Under the pieces are notes generated by a model, which worked only from the letters and a program-made list of their open reading frames with translations, ran no database searches and had not been told where the DNA came from. Shown here one piece after another: positions 24,654 through 33,204 of a stretch of 64,000 bases of DNA; positions within the stretch are counted from its first letter, which is position 1; each line of letters begins with the position of its first letter. The DNA comes from CAWCCP01 sp963701245. Its GTDB lineage: Bacteria; Patescibacteriota; Saccharimonadia; Saccharimonadales; UBA4665. Where the stretch lies: NCBI GenBank assembly GCA_963701245.1, contig OY969576.1:434001-498000 (forward strand), given 5' to 3'. Both the position numbers and the translations under genes were made by a program.

Positions 24654-25749
24654 AAATTATCTTAATAGTTTCTCCATCAATGATGAGTGCTTGGTCGTCT
24701 TTTAATGGCACAGTATTAAATCCACCTTCAATTAATTTTTTGTTTACATCTTTGGTGATTTTTTCGAATTTAGGATTATCTGTGTGTGGAATGACTACCA
24801 ATTCGGTAAGGCGCAAGCCATCTAATCCTATCTCCGGTACTACATTTGGGTCATCTGCCGTTTCCCAATATTTCAGAGTTGGTCCAGCTAAAATAGCTCC
24901 GGCACTTCCACCACCATAAATCATGCCTCTACCAACAAGGTATTTGATTATATCGTCGCAACGAGTGGTTTTAAGAAGCCAATTTAGATAAAACGTATTC
25001 CCTCCCCCCAACCAGATAGCATGTTTGGTTTGAAGTACTTCCAGGAGTTCAATACGTCGATTGGTAAATTGTTTCAGGTTTACTAGCTCTACATTAAAGC
25101 CATGTGATTCTATCTTACGTCGATTACTAAGAACCCAACGCTCAGATCCGTCCTCAACATCGGCGGCGTTTTCAATGAGGGCAAGTTTTATGGTGTTTCT
25201 TGGTTTTCCTATCAATTTTACAAATTCGCTACTTTGAGCATCGGATATAGATACGGAGGAGAGGAAAAGTTTTGACGGTTTTTTCGGTTGCTCAGGAACT
25301 TTAATTGATATCTGTTCTTCAGGTAAATCGCGGATTTTATAATAGACGAGATCATCATTCTTTGGAGCAGTCCATTGAATTGTTTGACCGTATTCGAGTT
25401 CTATTACTTTGTTATAACCCTCATTTTCGAAATAATACTCGTTCTTTGTACCACCTTCTATTGTAACGGTGAGAGTGCCTTTACCTTTTAAAAAGCCCTC
25501 GATAACTTTATTATGGCTCATAATTTTTTCGAATGGTGATTTAAAACCGCGTTTTACTTTCACAATTGAAAGAACTTGCGAATTATCATCAATAAAAGTA
25601 TAGATGTCACTATCAACGCCATCACTGACGTGCAGTGAATTAATATATGAGATCGTACGAGTAACCCCATTAATTACAATATCGTAAACTCGTTCAGGAG
25701 CGTTCTCAGCCATTATCTTAGTATCGCACACAATGTTTGGCGACTCCAT
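24652..25749 (-). CDS. cupin-like domain fused to peptidase S51 (PepE/cyanophycinase-like)
   Basis: A 365-residue fusion. Residues ~1-155 look like a small beta-barrel (cupin-like): SIVKVKRGFKSPFEKIMSHN, KGTLTVTIEG and YGQTIQWTAP. Residues ~160-365 are an S51 serine peptidase: KLFLSSVSISDAQSSEF, AIWLGGGNTFYLNWLL, YGGGSAGAILAG with the nucleophilic Ser, and VVIPHTDN with the likely catalytic His. PepE hydrolyses Asp-containing dipeptides; cyanophycinase cuts cyanophycin. The substrate is unknown here. The fusion with an N-terminal barrel is not something I recognise. No signal peptide, so cytoplasmic. Confidence 0.8.
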   Translation of the reverse strand: MESPNIVCDTKIMAENAPERVYDIVINGVTRTISYINSLHVSDGVDSDIYTFIDDNSQVLSIVKVKRGFKSPFEKIMSHNKVIEGFLKGKGTLTVTIEGGTKNEYYFENEGYNKVIELEYGQTIQWTAPKNDDLVYYKIRDLPEEQISIKVPEQPKKPSKLFLSSVSISDAQSSEFVKLIGKPRNTIKLALIENAADVEDGSERWVLSNRRKIESHGFNVELVNLKQFTNRRIELLEVLQTKHAIWLGGGNTFYLNWLLKTTRCDDIIKYLVGRGMIYGGGSAGAILAGPTLKYWETADDPNVVPEIGLDGLRLTELVVIPHTDNPKFEKITKDVNKKLIEGGFNTVPLKDDQALIIDGETIKII

Positions 25750-25877
25750 GCACCTTGACCTGCTATTTTCTAACCGTAAGACGCAGTTTTGTAGACCTTA
25801 ATAGCAGTGGGTTAATCGAAAGAACTTATACAGATATAATCAAGAGTGAACAATATAGTAAATTTGACATGTTACTG

Positions 25878-25993
25878 TATACTAGCTTTTGAAAGACTTG
25901 TGTTCCTTGCGAGGCAACATAAGTCTTTCATTTTCATCTATCAAAAATACATCGCGACAGTTTCATGCTGTCGTTTTTGCTATCATAGGACTA
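25878..25993 (+). promoter_or_regulatory. structured leader with hairpin and terminator-like hairpin
   Basis: A TATACT box (25878-25883) precedes a hairpin GAAAGACTT...AAGTCTTTC (25891-25929, 9 perfect bp with inner TGTT/AACA). A second stem follows, CGACAG-tttcatg-CTGTCG, and TTTTT (25954-25978), which looks like an intrinsic terminator. TATCAT (25981-25986) then lies 7 nt before a GTG start. So the DUF347 gene may be controlled by attenuation, or by a second promoter downstream of a terminator. No known riboswitch class is recognised. Confidence 0.45.
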
Positions 25994-26827
25994 GTGAACG
26001 ACACTCCTAATCGCCCAAGACAAAGGTTTCAGCAGGACGTAGTAAGCAACCAAAAATTTGGTCATGGATTTAGTGGCCTATCAGGTTCGTCGCTACGTAA
26101 AGTGCCAGAAATCATCCTACTCTTTTGGGTAGTTAAAATTTTATCTACTGCTATGGGCGAGGCGACTTCAGACTTCCTAGTTTTTAAAATAAATCCCTAT
26201 GTGGCGGTTACTGCAGGTGGTGTTGTATTATGCGCAGTGTTACTCTTGCAATTTACGGTGCGAAAATATATAGCATGGGTATATTGGCTCGCCGTGGTGA
26301 TAGTGGCAGTATTCGGCACAATGTCAGCAGACTCCTTACATATCCAGCTCGGCATTCCCTATATTATTTCGACACTATTCTTCATGGTAGTTTTAGTAGT
26401 CGTATTTATAATGTGGTACAAAACTGAGAAGACTTTGTCTATTCACAGCATCACGACGCGTCGGAGAGAGCTGTTTTATTGGGCTACGGTGCTTTCAACG
26501 TTTGCTCTTGGAACTGCAATTGGCGATCTCTCTGCCACTACATTTGGTCTCGGATACTTTTTGTCCGGTATAGTTTTTACTCTATTATTCCTTATTCCAG
26601 CAATTGGCTACCGTTGGTTCAATCTCAATGAAATTGTCGCGTTTTGGTTTGCATATGTAGTAACTAGGCCTCTTGGTGCCTCATTTGCCGATTGGATGGG
26701 TAAGCCAACTTCACATGGCGGCTTAGGTTGGGGTGACGGCACCGTCAGTGTACTATTGACGATACTGATTGTAATTTGCGTTGTATACTTAAGTATTACG
26801 AAAAAAGACGCCAAAGCGGTCCACTAA
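25994..26827 (+). CDS. COG4705/DUF347 multi-pass membrane protein
   Basis: A 277-residue membrane protein from GTG 25994 (VNDTPNRPRQRF); the longer frame from a TTG at 25889 is not credible because it would translate the leader hairpins. Repeated units are typical of DUF347: PEIILLFWVVKILSTAMGEA, FGTMSADSLHIQLGIPY, FYWATVLSTFALGTAIGDLS, and NEIVAFWFAYVVTRPLGASF with ADWMGKP. About seven or eight hydrophobic helices. The conserved Glu/Asp residues in 'MGEATSD', 'GDLSA' and 'ADW' lie in the membrane and suggest cation handling. The substrate is unknown to me. It ends before a convergent small membrane protein gene. Confidence 0.75.
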   Translation: MNDTPNRPRQRFQQDVVSNQKFGHGFSGLSGSSLRKVPEIILLFWVVKILSTAMGEATSDFLVFKINPYVAVTAGGVVLCAVLLLQFTVRKYIAWVYWLAVVIVAVFGTMSADSLHIQLGIPYIISTLFFMVVLVVVFIMWYKTEKTLSIHSITTRRRELFYWATVLSTFALGTAIGDLSATTFGLGYFLSGIVFTLLFLIPAIGYRWFNLNEIVAFWFAYVVTRPLGASFADWMGKPTSHGGLGWGDGTVSVLLTILIVICVVYLSITKKDAKAVH

Positions 26828-26849
26828 TAAGACGGCCGTACCAGAAACC

Positions 26850-27032
26850 TTATTCGCGCTTTCTTCTTAGAGCAAAAAAAGTAACAAATACGAGAATAAA
26901 CCAAGCTGGAAAAATATAGCCGGCAATAGTGAGTTTAAGAAGCAACCCTATAAAAATAAACCAGGCTATTAGTACTGTCGATACTATCAGAATTATTGCA
27001 AACCAATCTCGTGCCGTGAACTTTACTTTCAT
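26850..27032 (-). CDS. small membrane protein, 60 aa
   Basis: Two hydrophobic helices (residues ~10-35 and 38-55) and a basic end RRKRE. I use ATG 27032 (MKVKFTARDW), six codons inside the longest frame, because a TATTAT box (27041-27046, minus strand) sits 8 nt upstream. No family recognised. Confidence 0.6.
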   Translation of the reverse strand: MKVKFTARDWFAIILIVSTVLIAWFIFIGLLLKLTIAGYIFPAWFILVFVTFFALRRKRE

Positions 27033-27128
27033 AATCGGTAATAATAACAAAAATAACGACTAAGCGTATAGGAAAATCTAACAGTAATCGACTTGCATTC
27101 ATACCCTCATTCCCCTTAAGCTTATGGT

Positions 27129-28793
27129 ATGGACGAAATAAAAAAAGGCCTCAAACAGGCTGGTTTTAAAGGCGAGCTAGATGATTCTTTGGCAACACTA
27201 GATGTGTACAGTCATGATGCATCAATGTTCGAACTTAAACCAAAACTTATCGTACAACCGATAAATGGGTCAGATGTTGAAAAATTAATTCAGTATGTCG
27301 GACAACAAAAAAAGCATTCCCCAGAACTTAGTCTTACTGCCCGATCGGCCGGCACGGACATGTCAGGTGGAGCAATAAATGAATCAATTATTGTTGATTT
27401 TCATACGCATTTTACGAAGATCGAAAATATAAGTCACACATCGGCTCAGGCTCAGCCAGGCGTTTACTATCGAATATTCGAAGAGGAAACGTTTAAGCAT
27501 AAGGCGCTTATGCCGTCATATCCTGCAAGCCGGGATCTAGCGACAATTGGGGGTATGGTAAACAATAATTCGGGTGGTGAGAAGTCACTGGAGTTTGGTA
27601 AAACTGAGAACTTTGTTACAGAGCTTAAGTTTGTATTTGCAGATGGCATAGAACGAACGGTGAAGCCTCTCAATAGGTCTGAGTTACAGAAGAAAATGAA
27701 GCTAAAAGATTTTGAGGGCAACGTATACCGTAAACTCTATGATCTTGTAAATACGCATTATGATGAAATTAAAAAAGCGAAACCACATGTGACCAAAAAC
27801 TCAACCGGTTATAACCTTTGGGATGTATGGGATCGAGAAAGCGAAATCTTTGATCTTACAAAACTTATTGTAGGGGCCCAAGGAACTTTAGGATTTGTCA
27901 CTGACATACACTTTCGATTGGTACCCAAACGTGAGCATTCTGGATTGTTGGTGTTATTCATGAAGAATATTGATGATTTAGGGGAAGTCATTCCAAATGT
28001 TTTAGCTGCCAAACCGGCTACTTTCGAATCCTTTGACGATCAAACATTATGGTTATCGATACGATTTATGCCAAGTTTTCTGAAATTGCTCGGTTGGAAA
28101 CGATTTGTTCATTTGCTTGTATCGCTCATACCGGATGGACTTCAGCTACTACGAGGAATACCTAAACTTATATTAATGGTGGAATTTAATGGCGATAGCG
28201 AAGAAGAAGTGCGACAATCCATAAAAGCACTGCATCGACAACTAAAGCAACATCGAGCAAGATATGAGATTAACGGTTTTGAAGAGGACCCTACCGAAGG
28301 TAAGTCTGAGAAATTCTGGATCATGAGGCGGTATAGCTTTCAATTATTAAGGAGCAAAGTGAAAGATAAACACACAGCTCCTTTTATAGATGATTTTGTA
28401 GTCCCGCCGCCGTATTTGTCGGCATTCCTACCTAAGTTACGTCGTATCATCAGAAAATATAAACTGTTTGCAACCATTGCCGGTCATATGGGTGATGGTA
28501 ATTTTCATGTGATCCCATTAATGAAGTTAGAGGACCCAGCAGATCGCTCAAAAATACTACCAGCCATGAAAGCGGTCAATAATCTCGTATTAAAATACGG
28601 TGGATCATTGTCCGGTGAACATAACGATGGGCTTGTTCGAGGGCCCTGGTTGGAAATGATGTACGGGAAAAAGATGCTTGGACTATTTAAAGAGGCCAAA
28701 GATATCATGGATCCCGACGGAATTTTCAATCCTCACAAGAAAGCGTCTGCCGACTGGGAATATTCATTTTCGCATATTCGCCAGCATTTTTGA
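27129..28793 (+). CDS. FAD-linked oxidase, GlcD/D-lactate dehydrogenase type
   Basis: A 554-residue flavoprotein that likely oxidises a 2-hydroxyacid (D-lactate is the best guess) and gives electrons to quinone. The FAD-binding PCMH part has LTARSAGTDMSGGAI (~70-85), PSYPASRDLATIGGMVNNNS and GAQGTLGFVTDIHF. The C-terminal cap has TIAGHMGDGNFHVIP, the H-x-G-D-G-N-x-H metal/substrate motif, then SLSGEHNDGL with a conserved Glu-His, and MDPDGIFNPHKK at the end. No Fe-S domain is attached. With the cyo oxidase at 47.8-52.6 kb it could form a two-enzyme respiratory chain through the quinone pool. It lies alone on the plus strand before the glycan operon. Confidence 0.85.
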   Translation: MDEIKKGLKQAGFKGELDDSLATLDVYSHDASMFELKPKLIVQPINGSDVEKLIQYVGQQKKHSPELSLTARSAGTDMSGGAINESIIVDFHTHFTKIENISHTSAQAQPGVYYRIFEEETFKHKALMPSYPASRDLATIGGMVNNNSGGEKSLEFGKTENFVTELKFVFADGIERTVKPLNRSELQKKMKLKDFEGNVYRKLYDLVNTHYDEIKKAKPHVTKNSTGYNLWDVWDRESEIFDLTKLIVGAQGTLGFVTDIHFRLVPKREHSGLLVLFMKNIDDLGEVIPNVLAAKPATFESFDDQTLWLSIRFMPSFLKLLGWKRFVHLLVSLIPDGLQLLRGIPKLILMVEFNGDSEEEVRQSIKALHRQLKQHRARYEINGFEEDPTEGKSEKFWIMRRYSFQLLRSKVKDKHTAPFIDDFVVPPPYLSAFLPKLRRIIRKYKLFATIAGHMGDGNFHVIPLMKLEDPADRSKILPAMKAVNNLVLKYGGSLSGEHNDGLVRGPWLEMMYGKKMLGLFKEAKDIMDPDGIFNPHKKASADWEYSFSHIRQHF

Positions 28794-28891
28794 CCTTTTT
28801 CTGTATAAAGTTGTGCAAAAGTACTCTAAAACCATATATTCGTAAGATAACCAACAGTAGGCGTTAGCATAAGTGTGTTAAACCTTACGTA

Positions 28892-28919
28892 AAGAGGTGC
28901 CAAAGAGAGATTGCCTCTT
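28892..28919. promoter_or_regulatory. imperfect inverted repeat overlapping the -35
   Basis: AAGAGG (28892-28897) and CCTCTT (28914-28919), with an inner CAA/TTG pair. The right half overlaps the -35 of the glycan promoter. It could be an operator; it lacks a T-run, so it is not a standard terminator. Confidence 0.3.
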
Positions 28920-28946
28920 GTAACTTTAGCAAAAATATAGTATAAT
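28918..28946 (+). promoter_or_regulatory. promoter of the surface-glycan operon
   Basis: TTGTAA (28918-28923), exactly 17 nt, TATAAT (28941-28946). It is followed by a leader of about 52 nt and AAGGAG 6 nt before the ATG at 29006. It is the clearest sigma70-like promoter in the window. Confidence 0.7.
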
Positions 28947-29005
28947 GCTCTATTAAGACATTGGTGGGGCTATAAAGTAAGTGTCTGTATATTTAAGGAG
29001 CTGGT

Positions 29006-29476
29006 ATGCCGGGAAAACGGGTCTCATTTCGAGGCGCTTCAGCTAATGTAAAAATTCTCTACCTTTCAGCCGCTATTATAGTGGTGCTGATTGCTGGTCT
29101 ACTGCTGAATTTGGCAGTTCATACTGCCACGTTTGTAAAAGCTACCACTCATCAACCTGAGACGTATACGGAACTCTATTTTACTCATCCGAATAACCTA
29201 CCAGCCACTCTAACCTCCGGACGGACATTCCCTGTCGATTTTACTGTTCATAATGTCGAAGCGAAAACAATGCAGTACACCTATGACATTACAGTGACTG
29301 ATCCTAATGGCAGTAAGCAGACGCTCAATAAAAATCAACTCTATCTACAAAACGGTCAAACTCAAAGAATTGCCAATACGTTTTCTTTGCCCTCGATTGC
29401 CGGCCGTTATGAAATAAATGTCCAGCTAGAAGATCAACCAGAATCAATTCATTACTGGACGGAGCAAGTATCATGA
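29006..29476 (+). CDS. membrane-anchored protein with CARDB/DUF1616-like beta domain
   Basis: A 156-residue protein with one N-terminal TM helix (~19-40) and an extracellular Ig-like beta domain: FPVDFTVHNVEAKTMQYTYD, then ITVTDPNGSKQTLNKNQLYL, and an AGRYEINVQLED end. Such domains occur beside glycosyltransferases in archaea and CPR. It is the first gene of the glycan operon, with a strong AAGGAG site, and overlaps the next gene by 4 nt (ATGA). It may help place or regulate the glycosylation machinery, but no enzymatic role is visible. Confidence 0.7.
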   Translation: MPGKRVSFRGASANVKILYLSAAIIVVLIAGLLLNLAVHTATFVKATTHQPETYTELYFTHPNNLPATLTSGRTFPVDFTVHNVEAKTMQYTYDITVTDPNGSKQTLNKNQLYLQNGQTQRIANTFSLPSIAGRYEINVQLEDQPESIHYWTEQVS

Positions 29477-30189
29477 AATTAAGCGTGGTGATACCGGCAT
29501 ATAACGAAGAAAATGGCATCGGTTTAACGCTTGATAGCATACCTGTCAAAGAATTGGAAAAAGCGGGATATGAAGTTGAAAAAATTGTGGTCAACAACGC
29601 TTCAACGGACAGAACTGCTGAAGTGGCAATACAGCACGGCGCCAGAGTAGTATTTCAACCGAAACGAGGTTATGGTAACGCTTACCAGACAGGCTTCTTT
29701 AAAGCGACTGGTACGATAATTGCCAGTGGTGATGCTGACATGACCTATCCTTTTGACTATTTGCCAGAAATTCTTCGCCAAATGGAAGCTGGCAATATCG
29801 ACTTTATGAATACTGATCGGTTGTCCAATTTGGAAAAAGGTGTAATGCAACCAAGTCATATTTTTGGCAACTACCTTTTAAGCAAATTAATGAGAAGCTT
29901 GTTTAACGCTCCGTTTCGTGATTCTCAATCCGGTATGTGGGTCTTTAAACGATCGATCTGGCCATACTTATCAGTTGAAAATACTGGTATGCCATTTTCT
30001 CAAGAAATAAAAATTGAAGCATGCATGAAAGGCTTTCGTTGTGGTGAGATTCCAATTGAGTATCGACATCGCGTTGGCGAAGGCAAATTATCAGTTGTTG
30101 ACGCCTGGCGAACGATCTTTGAAATGTTTAAAAAACGTATCTTCTTTAATCGGCATGCTTTGAATTTCTCCACTGAGGAAGTTGATTAG
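29473..30189 (+). CDS. GT2 family glycosyltransferase
   Basis: A 238-residue GT-A fold enzyme: LSVVIPAYNEENGIG (donor site), IVVNNASTDRT, GDADMTYPFDYLPE with the D-x-D metal site, then DSQSGMWVFKRS and an amphipathic end. It resembles dolichyl/polyprenyl-phosphate sugar transferases (DPM1 or GtrB-like), but has no C-terminal membrane helices, so it is probably the soluble class. It likely loads a sugar onto a lipid carrier at the inner face. It overlaps the preceding gene by 4 nt. Confidence 0.85.
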   Translation: MKLSVVIPAYNEENGIGLTLDSIPVKELEKAGYEVEKIVVNNASTDRTAEVAIQHGARVVFQPKRGYGNAYQTGFFKATGTIIASGDADMTYPFDYLPEILRQMEAGNIDFMNTDRLSNLEKGVMQPSHIFGNYLLSKLMRSLFNAPFRDSQSGMWVFKRSIWPYLSVENTGMPFSQEIKIEACMKGFRCGEIPIEYRHRVGEGKLSVVDAWRTIFEMFKKRIFFNRHALNFSTEEVD

Positions 30190-30210
30190 TGACCAGATAT
30201 TCCCGTTACC

Positions 30211-31346
30211 ATGAGTATGAAACGAGTCGTCATTGTCAGTCACTACTATCCTCCACATCACGGTGGTATTGAGACCGTTGCCAATAACCAAGCTAAACAG
30301 TTGGCGGCGAATGGTTATGATGTGTCTGTGGTGACGAGTAGTGTCGCAAAAGACGAAGTAAATGGTAAGATCGACGGGGTGCAAGTGTTACGAGTGAAAG
30401 CCTGGAATGGATTAGAAAAACATGGCATACCCTTCCCTGTTTTTGCTCCGACTCTGCTTACCACTCTTAATCGTCAAATTAAACAAGCAGAGATTGTGCA
30501 CATTCATGACGCGTTCTATATGTCTTCACTGTGTGCAACGATTATCGCGCGGTTAAGAAAAAAGCCACTACTCTTAACACAACATGTTGAGATGGTACCT
30601 CATTCCAGTAAATTGACAATGATTATAGAAAAAATTGTCTATGCTACGAGCGGCCGCTTTATTTTCAAAGCAGTCATAGAATAACAGTGTTGAACGGACG
30701 AGTTGAGAAGTTCTTATTATCTTGTGGTATTGATAAAGACAAAATTGTTTGGTTACCGAATGGTGTAGACTCCGATCTATTCCACCCAGGAAAATCGGTA
30801 GAAAAGAATTTGTTACGAAAAAAATATCAGATTCCAGTCCAGAGCATAGTTGTGTTATTTGTTGGCAGATTTGTGCACAAGAAGGGATATCAAAAAGTCG
30901 TTCAGGTGAGTTCCAATGAGTATCATCTAGTTTTTGCCGGAGGAACATCATCGCGGAATAAATCCAAACAGCAAACCTTCCTCGGCAGATTAGATCAACG
31001 ACAACTTGCGGAGGTGTACCGTCTTGCAGATATCTTTATATTGCCGTCTGAGGGTGAAGGGTTTCCATTATCTGTACAAGAAGCTATGGCAAGTGGGTTA
31101 GCAATTGTGATGTCGAACGATGAAGGATATGGGCTATATAAATTAGATCCAAAACAAGTCGCACTACTTAATAATCCTAGTATAGACAATATTAAAACTC
31201 TACTCACAAGATTGTGCAAAGATTCCTTAGCTGTAAAAAGAATGTCTGAATATTCTTCGTCATATGCGAATAAAAGCTTTTCATGGCCAATTATCGTGAA
31301 ACAGCTGGAGTCAATTTACGCTGAGCTGCAAGGGTCTATAAAATAA
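30211..31346 (+). pseudogene. GT4 glycosyltransferase, one-base frameshift
   Basis: The first frame (from ATG 30211) has the N-terminal Rossmann half: RVVIVSHYYPPHHGGIETVA then IVHIHDAFYMSS and LLLTQHVEMVPH. It stops at 30684. The second frame carries the rest: LNGRVEKFLLS, VWLPNGVDSDLFHPG, VVLFVGRFVHKKGYQ and the EGEGFPLSVQEAMASGL nucleotide-sugar site. Adding one A to AAA at 30667-30669 joins them as FIFKSSHRITVLNGRV, a natural sequence. The repaired protein would be about 378 residues, the normal GT4 length. Either the gene is broken here, or the base call is wrong. Its neighbours in the operon are intact. Confidence 0.8.
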
Positions 31347-31350
31347 GAAT

Positions 31351-33204
31351 ATGAAAACGGTTATTGTCACTACTAGTTGGGATGATGGACATATTTTGGA
31401 TAGTCGCTTGGCTGATTTACTTTCAAAGTATAAATTACCAGCAACCTTTTATATTTCGCCGAAAGACCAGGAGTTCGCGACGAATGAATTATTGAAAGAT
31501 AAAGACGTAAAAAAAATTAGTAGAAATTTTGAAATTGGTGCACATTCTATCACACACCCAAGATTAACCGATATATCAGATACTGAGGCGAAACGTGAAA
31601 TGCTGGATTCGAAAAAGTATTTGGAGAACGTCATAGGAAAACCGGTCACCTCATTTTGTTATCCGGGGGGTAATTACGAAGCAAAACATGCGCAAATGGC
31701 TGTCGATAGCGGTTTTACCTACGCCAGAACCGTCAAGCGACATAGTTTCACCTTAAAAGGATCTCTCTTTGAGGCTAAGACCACGGTGAACGCCTATAAT
31801 CATTATCAGGACCTCTATAAAATTGCCCGCTTCGCGCATTTCAATCCAATAAATACTATCAAGTACTTTCAGTGGGATAACTTAGCAATCGCAATGTTTG
31901 ATCATGTCGTGAAACACGGAGGCGTATATCATCTATGGGGTCATTCTTGGGAAATTGATGCACATCAGGATTGGCAAAAATTGGAACGGGTTTTCAAATA
32001 TATAGCTGGCCATAAACGAGTGACTTATGTAACAAACAGTGAGCTTCCGAAATACCAGGCCCGGAAATTACTAGTTGCTTCACCATATTTTCCACCTCAT
32101 CTTGGTGGAGTTGAATTCTACGCCTTTCATCTGAGTCAGTTACTAAAACGTGATCATGAGTGGGACGTTGTGGCTGTCACGACCGGCAAAAAAGGTTTCC
32201 AAAGTATACGATCTACCTACAAAGGTGTACGAGTCTACTACCTCCCTTATTGGTTCAAGCTATCAAATACGCCGCTTAACCCAATGTGGTATTTTTGGTT
32301 TAGAAAAATTATTAAAAATGAAGACATCAGTTTAGTGAACGCTCATGCACCAGTACCCATTTTTGCAGATATTATGGAATCAGCGGCAAAACGCATTCCT
32401 GTGGTTATTTCTTATCATATGATGAGCATGGCGAAAGGAAAATCTGGTACAGATAAACTTATTAAACTTTATGAACAGTATGTATTACCTAAAACTCTTA
32501 AAGGTGCAAACTACATCATCTGTTCATCAGATAAAGTGCGGGATATATTTTTAAAGCAATACAAATATAAATCCCGAACGATTACACCTGGTGTTGATCC
32601 CAAATTTTTTACTCCGTCACAGAGGTCGACTAAACATACCGTATTGTTTGTTGGAAGTTTAAATAAGAATGATAAGCATAAGGGTGTAGCCTATTTATTA
32701 GAGGCTATGAAAACTATTGTAAAACACCACCCCGATGCTCGACTTTTAATTGTCGGACAGGGCTCCGGCCGGCAAATGTATGAAGATATGGCCCATGAGT
32801 ATGGTGTAAGTGATTGGATTCAGTTTTTGGGCGGTAAATTTGACGAGGAACTCGCTGCTGTGTATCACGAAGCTTCCGTATTTGTCCTCCCAACCTTAAA
32901 TGATAGTTATCCGCTAGTTATTTTAGAAGCAATGGCTTCTGGTCTGCCGGTGATCAGTTCTAAAGTCGGTGGAATACCACAGATTATTGATGAGAATAAG
33001 ACCGGTTATTTACTTGAACCTGGAAGTAGTAAGGCATTAGCAAAAAAGATAGTCTACCTATTGGATAACCCCGATATCGCACGACAATTTGGGAAAGCTG
33101 GTCGAGAAAAGGTAATCAGTGGCTTGAGTTGGCAAAATCAAGCCGCTAAAACTGACACTGTATTGACTGGTGCCCTTCACGGTGACTGGGAGAAGAATCT
33201 ATGA
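31351..33204 (+). CDS. polysaccharide deacetylase fused to GT4 glycosyltransferase
   Basis: A 617-residue two-domain enzyme. Residues ~1-225 are a NodB-type deacetylase: TTSWDDGH with the catalytic Asp pair, EIGAHSITHPRL with metal-binding His, and SFCYPGGNYE. Residues ~230-617 are a GT4 transferase: LVASPYFPPHLGGVEFYAFH, TITPGVDPKFF, TVLFVGSLNK, and PLVILEAMASGLPVISSKVG with the E-x7-E-like site. There is no signal peptide or TM helix, so deacetylation would happen in the cytoplasm on a lipid-linked or nucleotide precursor. Fusion implies removal of an acetyl group and transfer of a sugar on the same chain. It overlaps the next gene by 4 nt. Confidence 0.85.
   Translation: MKTVIVTTSWDDGHILDSRLADLLSKYKLPATFYISPKDQEFATNELLKDKDVKKISRNFEIGAHSITHPRLTDISDTEAKREMLDSKKYLENVIGKPVTSFCYPGGNYEAKHAQMAVDSGFTYARTVKRHSFTLKGSLFEAKTTVNAYNHYQDLYKIARFAHFNPINTIKYFQWDNLAIAMFDHVVKHGGVYHLWGHSWEIDAHQDWQKLERVFKYIAGHKRVTYVTNSELPKYQARKLLVASPYFPPHLGGVEFYAFHLSQLLKRDHEWDVVAVTTGKKGFQSIRSTYKGVRVYYLPYWFKLSNTPLNPMWYFWFRKIIKNEDISLVNAHAPVPIFADIMESAAKRIPVVISYHMMSMAKGKSGTDKLIKLYEQYVLPKTLKGANYIICSSDKVRDIFLKQYKYKSRTITPGVDPKFFTPSQRSTKHTVLFVGSLNKNDKHKGVAYLLEAMKTIVKHHPDARLLIVGQGSGRQMYEDMAHEYGVSDWIQFLGGKFDEELAAVYHEASVFVLPTLNDSYPLVILEAMASGLPVISSKVGGIPQIIDENKTGYLLEPGSSKALAKKIVYLLDNPDIARQFGKAGREKVISGLSWQNQAAKTDTVLTGALHGDWEKNL

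Noticed and set aside
25891..25929. Hairpin before the DUF347 gene as a known manganese (yybP-ykoY) or mini-ykkC riboswitch.
   Set aside because: The conserved bases of those classes are not present. Reported only as an unassigned structured leader.
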